A stretch of DNA of 64,000 bases from Bacillota bacterium (GTDB lineage: Bacteria > Bacillota > Desulfotomaculia > Desulfotomaculales > VENG01), in assembly GCA_009711705.1 (NCBI GenBank), contig VENG01000018.1, positions 1 to 64,000 on the forward strand. Reading direction: 5' to 3'. Under the pieces are notes generated by a model, which made no database searches, was not told the origin of the DNA, and saw only the letters and a list, made by a program, of their open reading frames with translations. Positions 58,667 to 64,000 of the stretch are shown here, in pieces (positions within the stretch are counted from its first letter, which is position 1; each line of letters starts with the position of its first letter). Both the position numbers and the translations under genes were made by a program.

Positions 58667-59005
58667 GTGTTGCAAGGGACATTGCAAGCTATGCTTTCTA
58701 ATTTAGAAAGCCTTATGGATTCCAAAACAGTACTGGGAGAGCCTGTTACGGTGGGAACTGTTACCCTGGTTCCCGTTATTTCATTGAGCATTGGTTTGGG
58801 TTCCGGCCACATTGAAGGTCTGGGAACCGGCGGTGGCGGCGGGGGTGCAACAGTGGAACCCCGGGCCATTGTTGTCATTCAACAAGATAAAGTTTCTATT
58901 TATTCCCTTAACGGGCAAGATACCCTCTGTGACCTAACGCAGGTGGTGCCTGAGGTATCCGGCCTATGGGAGAAGTATTCACGTGACATTGACAAGAAAA
59001 ACTAG
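58667..59005 (+). CDS. gerW: GerW (YtfJ) family spore germination protein
   Basis: 112 residues from a GTG behind CGGAGGTAATAAC. LESLMDSKTVLGEPVTVGTV, then TLVPVISLSIGLGSG, a Gly run (GTGGGGGGATVEP) and AIVVIQQDKVSIYSLNG are the GerW/YtfJ signatures. Family members are needed for spore germination in Bacillus; the usual length is 120-150. This one is slightly short. It supports a spore-forming host. It lies 15 bases after the amidohydrolase. Confidence 0.86.
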   Translation: MLQGTLQAMLSNLESLMDSKTVLGEPVTVGTVTLVPVISLSIGLGSGHIEGLGTGGGGGGATVEPRAIVVIQQDKVSIYSLNGQDTLCDLTQVVPEVSGLWEKYSRDIDKKN

Positions 59006-59030
59006 TGGACAACAGGTAGGAGGTTTTAGC

Positions 59031-59621
59031 ATGGGAGACAAAATAAAAACAGCCTGGGAAAAGGCAATGGAGAGATTTGAAGAAAAAAACAAAAACGTTA
59101 CGGATGCGGATATTATGCGCATGGAATGCCTGCCCGAAGCGCAAAAGCTGGTAGGCCGGCTTCTGGCAGAAGCTGAATTTGACATCTTAACTACGGTCAA
59201 GCAGTATGACCAGGACCGACAGAAGCTGATCTTTGAAGCTCTGGAAGATAATTTAGTAACCAGGCTAGTTCTCCCGGAGAATGAGCAATCTATGCAGGAT
59301 GACCAGCGCATAATGGAAGGATTACTGCAAATAAAGAAAGATAAGGAATCAATGTCTCCTATCATGGGAGAATTAGAGGATGTGTTTAATTATTATTTAC
59401 AGTCCAGGGAGCAGGCATACCAATCCCTGGAACAAGAGTTTAGGTCCCGTATAGATTCTGCCATGCGAGAAAAAGGTGTTGACCCGGGGCAGGGGGTACA
59501 GGTAGACCCGGCCAGATATCCACAATTTCAAGAAGAATTGACCAAACTTATGGGACAAATAAATGAAAAGTTCACTCCTTCCTTAAAACAGATACGGCAA
59601 AAAATTAAGGATGTAGATTAA
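59031..59621 (+). CDS. Helical protein of unknown function
   Basis: 196 residues from the ATG at 59,031 (MGDKIKTAWEKAMERFEEKN) behind GGTAGGAGG. Nearly all helix, rich in Glu/Gln/Lys, with a likely coiled coil in VFNYYLQSREQAYQSLEQEF and another in the last 35 residues. No membrane segment, no known family. It sits between gerW and another small gene with short gaps, so it may be sporulation-linked; that is inference. Confidence 0.6.
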   Translation: MGDKIKTAWEKAMERFEEKNKNVTDADIMRMECLPEAQKLVGRLLAEAEFDILTTVKQYDQDRQKLIFEALEDNLVTRLVLPENEQSMQDDQRIMEGLLQIKKDKESMSPIMGELEDVFNYYLQSREQAYQSLEQEFRSRIDSAMREKGVDPGQGVQVDPARYPQFQEELTKLMGQINEKFTPSLKQIRQKIKDVD

Positions 59622-59644
59622 TAGAATCGGGGAAGGTGGTTTTT

Positions 59645-59923
59645 ATGAGCGCAATTTTGGATACTGGTAATGAGAAATGTCTAAATGTGTTAAGAGAAAT
59701 GTATAATGCCCAAATTGCTTCCTTTTATCCTGATTATGCGATGCCTAAAGTTATGGACAAACTGGGTCTGGCTGAAGAAGAAGCAATACAATATGTAGAG
59801 TTTTTTTTAGACCAAGGATTAATCAAAAAGCCCGCACATAAAGCGTCCTTTTTTTACCGTCCCGGGTACATTCAAAGTTTTCCGGTTACATTTACAGCCC
59901 GTGGGCTGTCCGTAGTAAAGTGA
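59645..59923 (+). CDS. Small protein, possible winged-helix fold
   Basis: 92 residues: MSAILDTGNEKCLNVLREMY, then VMDKLGLAEEEAIQYVEFFL and DQGLIKKPAHKASFFY. The helix pattern followed by a short wing-like beta stretch resembles small winged-helix proteins. The ATG at 59,645 follows GGAAGGTGG. Function unknown; 23 bases after the previous gene. Confidence 0.5.
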   Translation: MSAILDTGNEKCLNVLREMYNAQIASFYPDYAMPKVMDKLGLAEEEAIQYVEFFLDQGLIKKPAHKASFFYRPGYIQSFPVTFTARGLSVVK

Positions 59924-59966
59924 GAGCAAAAGGAAAGGTTTTAGTGACGGAAAGGTAGGTGCGGGA

Positions 59967-60620
59967 GTGCAGTATCTGGTATTTTATCCCGGAGATATGC
60001 CACTGGTTATTTCCGCGCCTCATGGGGGTTCTCTTGAGCCGAAATCTATCCCCTTCCGTATAACCGGCAACCCAAGGGCGGATCTGAACACCCGGGAACT
60101 GGCCAGTGAAATTGCCGGGGAGATGGGGGCCCCTTTTTTTGTTGCGGCGGGTATAAAAAGGAGTAAAGTAGATTTTAACCGACCTCCGGAAGAAGCCTTT
60201 AATGGTTCCCCGGGAAGGAATTATTATGATGCGTTCCATGGAAAGTTGAGGGAGTATATCCAGCTGTGCCTTGACCGGTTTGGGTCTTGTTTTCTTTTGG
60301 ATGTGCATGGATTTTCCGCCAAAAATTACGGTAATCACCATGTTATTTTCGGTACCGGGTGCTATAACAGTTTAACGGGTAATGCACTGGGTCAGCTAAG
60401 CCGTGTACTGATCAATGAAGGATGGAAGGTGCTGCACAAACACACGGGCTATTTTTCCGGGGGCTACATTATACGCCAATACGCCGGGCCGCCGGTGGTT
60501 GGAGTACAAATGGAAGTATGTAAAGATATAAGACTAAATAGTGCCCTTCGCCGCAAGTTTGCCGGATACGTGGCCGAAGGGCTGAAAAAAATAATAACAT
60601 CATCAAAAAGCAGCCGGTGA
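59967..60620 (+). CDS. N-formylglutamate amidohydrolase family protein
   Basis: 217 residues from a GTG. MPLVISAPHGGSLEPKSIPF, RADLNTRELASEI, FVAAGIKRSKVDFNRPPEEA, FLLDVHGFSAKNYGNHHVIF and YIIRQYAGPPVVGVQMEVCK are the family motifs, with His in APHGG and DVHG as likely metal ligands. Members hydrolyse N-formyl or related amide bonds; the true substrate is unknown. The stop codon lies inside a terminator hairpin. Confidence 0.75.
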   Translation: MQYLVFYPGDMPLVISAPHGGSLEPKSIPFRITGNPRADLNTRELASEIAGEMGAPFFVAAGIKRSKVDFNRPPEEAFNGSPGRNYYDAFHGKLREYIQLCLDRFGSCFLLDVHGFSAKNYGNHHVIFGTGCYNSLTGNALGQLSRVLINEGWKVLHKHTGYFSGGYIIRQYAGPPVVGVQMEVCKDIRLNSALRRKFAGYVAEGLKKIITSSKSSR

Positions 60621-60650
60621 TAAGCCGGCTGCTTTTTGATGATGTTATTA
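60592..60650. terminator. Very long terminator hairpin overlapping a stop codon
   Basis: A perfect 26-bp stem (TAATAACATCATCAAAAAGC AGCCGG and its complement) with a 7-base loop that begins with the TGA stop of the preceding gene. The 5' arm encodes the last nine residues (IITSSKSSR-like), the 3' arm holds the T run. It can act on both strands. Confidence 0.85.
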
Positions 60651-60785
60651 CGACTTATCGTCTTCGGTACTGTCCGGCTGCGGCGGATGGCATGGCTTGG
60701 GTTCAGCGTATACTTCCTTGGGTGTTATGCGGTACGGTTTCACCCGTAGCTTATGCTTTGAGTTAATGTTTTCTTTTATTGCCGA
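60648..60785 (-). CDS. Possible small protein without a canonical start codon
   Basis: The frame reads GSAIKENINSKHKLRVKPYR, then ITPKEVYAEPKPCHPPQPDS and TEDDKS. It directly follows the zinc-ribbon gene after AGGGGGGG. Only ATA/ATT or an internal GTG (KPYRITPKEV...) could start it. The coding-like composition and the ribosome site make it worth listing, but it may be noise. Confidence 0.3.
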   Translation of the reverse strand, partial: SAIKENINSKHKLRVKPYRITPKEVYAEPKPCHPPQPDSTEDDKS

Positions 60786-60792
60786 TCCCCCC

Positions 60793-60990
60793 CTATTCTT
60801 TAAATTGTTTAATGTGGAAATGGTTATGCTGAATCTTTAAAGTGTGGTTTGTATTGCATTCCGGGCAAGTTAGGCTTGCACCGTCCTCGAACCTGACTTC
60901 TCCAACATGTTTCCCACAGCAGGTAACTTCAACGCTAATCAGCTTTCCGTCGCTCAACTGGTTTACCCTGTAATCTGTTATTAAGTTCAT
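60793..60990 (-). CDS. Small zinc-ribbon-like protein
   Basis: 65 residues from the ATG at 60,990 behind GGAGGTGG (MNLITDYRVNQLSDGKLISV, then EVTCCGKHVGEVRFEDGASL and TCPECNTNHTLKIQHNHFHI). The Cys pairs CC and CPEC, with several His in the tail, suggest one bound zinc. Family unknown. Confidence 0.55.
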   Translation of the reverse strand: MNLITDYRVNQLSDGKLISVEVTCCGKHVGEVRFEDGASLTCPECNTNHTLKIQHNHFHIKQFKE

Positions 60991-61174
60991 TGTTACCACC
61001 TCCGGATCAAATTAATAAAACTTTTGGGCCTTCTTAAAATTAACCTTTTACGATGAATGGAAAGACTCGTCCCCAAAGTGTTGGTAAATAGGAAAAATAA
61101 AGGAGAATTTTTCCTATTTTGCCTCTCCAAGGAGGTTTTATTCCCTTTTATTATAAATTGTCTGGGAGAAAAGG

Positions 61175-61360
61175 TCACCCCTTACTTTTATATAAAAAAG
61201 GAATTAATTCAGGGCAAAAGTGTTCGCCGTAAAGTACAGAGAAATCATTAGGCTGCTGTCCCGTTGGTTTAAGGGCTTGGGCAGTGGTTTTTTGTTTTTC
61301 CAACGCAGCTTTTACTTCTTTTTGCAGTTTGTAAAGATAAAGGTTAATTACTACGGACAT
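61175..61360 (-). CDS. Small protein of unknown function
   Basis: 61 residues: MSVVINLYLYKLQKEVKAAL, then EKQKTTAQALKPTGQQPNDF. A strong GGAGGTGAGAAATT site precedes the ATG. The N-terminal helix is amphipathic. Not recognised. It lies in a small-gene neighbourhood with no clear partner; 61,000-61,174 shows no gene. Confidence 0.5.
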   Translation of the reverse strand: MSVVINLYLYKLQKEVKAALEKQKTTAQALKPTGQQPNDFSVLYGEHFCPELIPFLYKSKG

Positions 61361-61505
61361 AATTTCTCACCTCCGGGGTGAAAGTTAAAAATGGTTATTT
61401 CTCTATCATATAAATTTAATGTCAATGTTGTACGGCAATATGGTTTAACGGTTATATAAATTACTTAAACGCATTACTTAGACTTTTTAGTGAAACTCTA
61501 GTTTG

Positions 61506-61617
61506 ATCTGATTTCTAAGACTCCCACTTCTATAAGTGGGAGTTCATCTTTTTACTTCAGGTGGGGTGGAATCCCCATCTGAAGCCCCGATGTTCAGCTT
61601 TAGCTGAACGAGTTCAC
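61506..61617 (+). repeat. Palindromic repeat element, copy B (IS200/IS605-end-like)
   Basis: GATCTGATTTCTAAGACTCC, CACTTCTATAAGTGGGAG hairpin, TTCAGGTGGGGTGGAATCCC, CCCCGATGTTCAGCTTTAGC hairpin and TGAACGAGTTCAC. It is the inverted counterpart of 29,411-29,565 without the 45-bp insert. The rest of the 340-base gap (61,361-61,700) holds nothing else recognised. Confidence 0.72.
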
Positions 61618-61700
61618 TTTTTTGTCGAATAATTTATTTAAACTAACAGGAAGGAATAATTCCAATTTTGGCTAAATAAGCTGTAAAGGAGGTGTTGTTT

Positions 61701-62114
61701 TTGGAATTACTACAAAAGATGGGAAACAGAGCTAAAGGGTTAGGCGACAAGGCAAAAGATTTAACCTCCAAGGCACAAGACATTCGTAAAAGGTCATCTG
61801 GTTTGCTGGAAGCGACAAAATTAAAATTTGAACTATCCAAATTGGAAAAGGAAATGGAAAATAACTTGGCAGGAATAGGCCTTTTAGTTTATCAGCACCA
61901 TAACGGAGAGGAAGACTTGCAAGCAGAGATAGACAGACTTTTGGAAGCAACCAAGGAGTTGGAGGAAGAAGCAAAAGCACTGGAAGATCAGATTGCTAAC
62001 CTGCAGCCTAAAGTTCCGGTTTGCCCGGAATGTGAGCAAGAGTTGCCTACCGGTGGAATTTATTGCAGTTATTGCGGCCTTAAAGTGCTGGACGAAGAAA
62101 ACCGCAGCGAATAG
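61701..62114 (+). CDS. Coiled-coil protein with C-terminal zinc ribbon
   Basis: 137 residues from a TTG 6 bases behind AAGGAGGTG (MELLQKMGNRAKGLGDKAKD). About 10-100 are coiled coil (FELSKLEKEMENNLAGIGLL, then LLEATKELEEEAKALEDQIA). The C-terminal ribbon CPECEQELPTGGIYCSYCGL has two CxxC pairs. Proteins of this layout are common in Clostridia, often called zinc-ribbon domain proteins; function unknown. Confidence 0.65.
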   Translation: MELLQKMGNRAKGLGDKAKDLTSKAQDIRKRSSGLLEATKLKFELSKLEKEMENNLAGIGLLVYQHHNGEEDLQAEIDRLLEATKELEEEAKALEDQIANLQPKVPVCPECEQELPTGGIYCSYCGLKVLDEENRSE

Positions 62115-62141
62115 GCTGTGGTTTTCTCTTTCTTATTAATA

Positions 62142-62579
62142 TTATTTAACTTTTTCTAGCATGGATTTAATTACTTTGGGGTCATTTCCGGCATAAAGAG
62201 CCTTTACCGGGCCGTATCTTTTTTGCTTGGCCTCGTTTTTGGAGATGGGGCGAAGGCCTTGGGCAGCCAATTCTTTGGCCTGATGATCAGCGCCTGAAAA
62301 TAGGAAGTAAGTTCGTGGTGGTTCGGAGTTCTTATTAATGTTCAAGATTTTACGCTTTCCGCATAAGTACGTCACCATGTTTTTGTTTTCCAGTTTGGAC
62401 AAAGGACATACTTCCTTTTCGTTAACCATACGGTCAATTTCTTCTACCAGTTCCCCGTAGGCAGGTGCAGGTGCGACATTTTTACTGCCGGTTGCCTGTG
62501 CTAAACCTTGAGGGTTATCCGGCTCGCTTTTTTCTTTTTTTACTTTTCTCTTAAATAAATCCAGTAAGTTTACTGACAT
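62142..62579 (-). CDS. Hypothetical protein with basic N-terminus
   Basis: 145 residues: MSVNLLDLFKRKVKKEKSEP, a Pro/Ala-rich linker, then VEEIDRMVNEKEVCPLSKLE, TYLCGKRKILNI and TYFLFSGADHQAKELAAQGL. Two single Cys. The C-terminal part could be a small alpha/beta domain. No family recognised. It converges on the coiled-coil gene. Confidence 0.5.
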   Translation of the reverse strand: MSVNLLDLFKRKVKKEKSEPDNPQGLAQATGSKNVAPAPAYGELVEEIDRMVNEKEVCPLSKLENKNMVTYLCGKRKILNINKNSEPPRTYFLFSGADHQAKELAAQGLRPISKNEAKQKRYGPVKALYAGNDPKVIKSMLEKVK

Positions 62580-62800
62580 TTTTTACAACCCCTAACATGG
62601 TTATTTTTACTAAAATGACACTTATTCATAAGTAAAGAAAGAGTTCTCCATTTGTCAATATTTTCCTGCTGGTATTAGTTTAGTATTAATTTACACTGCT
62701 TGGCATTTAAAGTTGACTGGTATAATTTTATGGAAAGAGAACTTGCGGTATTACCTAATGAAAATGCCATTTTCTCAAAGCTGCAAAATGGAGGTTTCCT

Positions 62801-63547
62801 ATGGATTATCAAGAAAAGATAAAAACATTTGCAGACATGGTTAAAGACTCTAAAAAGACGGTGGCATTAACCGGTGCAGGAATAAGTACTGAGAGCGGTA
62901 TTCCCGATTATCGAAGTCCGGGAACCGGTCTGTGGGAGCAATTTGATCCTATTGAGGCCGCCAGTTTAAGCGCACTGCGCAAGGATCCTGCTAAATTTTA
63001 TACTATAAATCTGGACCGGTGGACAGCCTATGGTGATGTGCAGCCAAATGCAACACACTTAGCCCTTGCTCGCCTGGAAAAATTAGGTTACTTGTTAGGA
63101 ACCATTACCCAGAATATTGACAGTTTACTGCGTAAGGCGGGCGCCGAGAGGGTATGGGAAGTGCATGGGCATCTGCGTACGTGTCGCTGTATAGAATGCG
63201 GCAGTGGTTATGACTTTTCCATACTAAGGGAACAGGTTGTATCCGGCAATAATCCACCTGTATGTGAAAAGTGTAAAGGGGTTTTAAGGCCCGATGTAGT
63301 TTTGTTTGGTGACCATATGAGTGAGGATTTTTTTCAGGCGTGCCAGATTCTTTCGGGCTGCCAGTTATTAATTGTGGCCGGGAGCAGTTTGACGGTGCAC
63401 CCGGTGGCAAGCCTGCCGGAATTTGCCCGTCACGTGGTTATTATTAATAAAACTGAGACTCCCTGGGATGATAAAGCGGATATTGTAATTAATGATTCTT
63501 CCGGCAAGGTGTTTTCAGACCTTATGGACCAACTTGGAGAAAAATAG
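62801..63547 (+). CDS. Sirtuin, NAD-dependent protein deacylase (Sir2/CobB)
   Basis: 248 residues. GAGISTESGIPDYRSPGTGL, TQNIDSLLRKAG, catalytic His in WEVHGHLRTC, a four-Cys zinc site (CRCIECGSG ... CEKCKG), RPDVVLFGDHM and VAGSSLTVHPVASLP. It removes acyl groups from lysines using NAD. The usual TQNIDGLH is TQNIDSLL, a small change in the NAD pocket. ATG behind AATGGAGG. A terminator follows, so it is probably a single-gene unit. Confidence 0.92.
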   Translation: MDYQEKIKTFADMVKDSKKTVALTGAGISTESGIPDYRSPGTGLWEQFDPIEAASLSALRKDPAKFYTINLDRWTAYGDVQPNATHLALARLEKLGYLLGTITQNIDSLLRKAGAERVWEVHGHLRTCRCIECGSGYDFSILREQVVSGNNPPVCEKCKGVLRPDVVLFGDHMSEDFFQACQILSGCQLLIVAGSSLTVHPVASLPEFARHVVIINKTETPWDDKADIVINDSSGKVFSDLMDQLGEK

Positions 63548-63557
63548 GTTTCTTGAG

Positions 63558-63596
63558 CAGGGCAGTTCCGGTTAGAACTGCCCTGTTAGTCGTTTT
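63558..63596. terminator. Terminator between the sirtuin and EEP genes
   Basis: CAGGGCAGTTC-CGGTTA-GAACTGCCCTG, an 11-bp perfect stem followed by TTAGTCGTTTTT. It can serve both converging genes. Confidence 0.75.
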
Positions 63597-63999
63597 TGAG
63601 GGTGCACACCAGGGGCCAGTGGTCAGAGGCTGTGGTTGGCACTGCTGTTATATTAATTACCCTCCAGTGGTGTGAGATATAAATGCTATCTATGGAGTGC
63701 TGTGGTTTACCGGCTGGATATGTGTATGGGGGGTCAATGCCCCCAGTGTCACAAAGGGTTTTTGCAAGGGGTTGTAGTTCGGTAGATATGGTGGCGGTGT
63801 TAAAGTCCCCGGTTAGAATGACAGGCTTAGATTTATCCGGCAGGTGACGGATAATAGAAATGATTTGAACTGTCCTGTCTTCCGTGGATAGGCCGAGGTG
63901 TGTGTTATAGAAGTGCAGAGATTCTGTGCCGGGCAGGGAAAGCAGTACATATTGCAGCCCGCGCTGTTCCAACTTCCCCGGAAGCAGTGTATGCCATGA
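63586..63999 (-). CDS. Endonuclease/exonuclease/phosphatase family protein (5' end outside the window)
   Basis: The last about 137 codons of an EEP-fold hydrolase: HFYNTHLGLSTEDRTVQIIS, VILTGDFNTATISTELQPLA, HSIDSIYIS and the final ASDHWPLVCTL. The Asp/Asn (GDFN), the central D in SIDSIY and the SDHxP motif are the usual catalytic and metal residues. The frame stays open to the window edge (SWHTLLPGKLEQ). Members cut phosphodiesters in DNA, lipids or other substrates; which one is unknown. Confidence 0.85.
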   Translation of the reverse strand, partial: SWHTLLPGKLEQRGLQYVLLSLPGTESLHFYNTHLGLSTEDRTVQIISIIRHLPDKSKPVILTGDFNTATISTELQPLAKTLCDTGGIDPPYTYPAGKPQHSIDSIYISHHWRVINITAVPTTASDHWPLVCTLKND

Positions 64000-64000
64000 C

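Noticed and set aside
1..64000. tRNA and rRNA genes
   Set aside because: I noticed no tRNA-like GGTTCGAATCC T-loop with matching acceptor arms and no rRNA sequence. A covariance-model scan would be the decisive check.

Overview
The window looks like chromosome of a strictly anaerobic, endospore-forming member of the Clostridia/Desulfotomaculia (Desulfotomaculum/Pelotomaculum-like). The evidence is a spoVB-type flippase and a gerW-type sporulation gene, a diheme-type fumarate reductase/succinate dehydrogenase (frdCAB), MinD-like ATPases carrying ferredoxin domains, an [FeFe]-hydrogenase-type sensor, AGGAGG ribosome sites and moderate GC. The taxonomic placement is inference.

Region 1 (about 1-12,800) is a decayed prophage. 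IS-like repeats truncate its left end. A replication block follows: DUF2800, DUF2815, a family A DNA polymerase, a BRO/KilAC antirepressor and a DUF3310-DUF4406 fusion. Then come broken packaging and structural genes: an inverted terminase small-subunit stub, a terminase large subunit with an internal deletion, a frameshifted portal, a tail protein with Ig-like domains, and broken tail chaperones. Two things stand out. The polymerase carries an intein whose HNH homing endonuclease is encoded not in frame but as a complete overlapping gene in the +1 frame of the same DNA. Between terminase and portal, on the minus strand, sits a type III toxin-antitoxin (ToxN/AbiQ-like) locus with four covarying 39-41 nt RNA repeats.

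Region 2 (about 12,900-37,000) is a mosaic. Intact genes (TetR regulator plus FAD oxidoreductase, cupin, Phd/ParE toxin-antitoxin, SNF2-type helicase plus zinc-finger partner, lipoproteins, SLH protein, uracil-DNA glycosylase family protein, GIY-YIG protein, ABC-F ATPase) alternate with gene stubs (neuD, lysine 2,3-aminomutase, LysM/I42 inhibitor, SEC-C). The stubs often abut ends of a REP-associated tyrosine transposase (RAYT) element. One full element (32,507-33,482) and about eight remnants share the inverted ends GGGGTCAGGCTTGAATAATT. An 855 bp segment with a cupin gene is duplicated directly 5.8 kb apart. Several genes are broken by one missing base in an A or T run.

Region 3 (36,800-49,700) is a core-like block. 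A three-gene signalling operon encodes a GGDEF protein, an [FeFe]-hydrogenase-like/CheA-like/CheX-like fusion and a CheY-STAS-like regulator. Facing it are frdCAB and a four-gene Fe-S/MinD ATPase operon preceded by an ArsR-type operator.

Region 4 (49,700-64,000) holds housekeeping and small genes: a CmpB-like membrane protein, spoVB-like flippase, two QueG-like Fe-S proteins, a flavin split-barrel protein, an MFS exporter, an adenine-deaminase-like amidohydrolase, gerW, an N-formylglutamate amidohydrolase family protein, zinc-ribbon and coiled-coil proteins, a sirtuin, and an endonuclease/exonuclease/phosphatase gene cut by the window edge.
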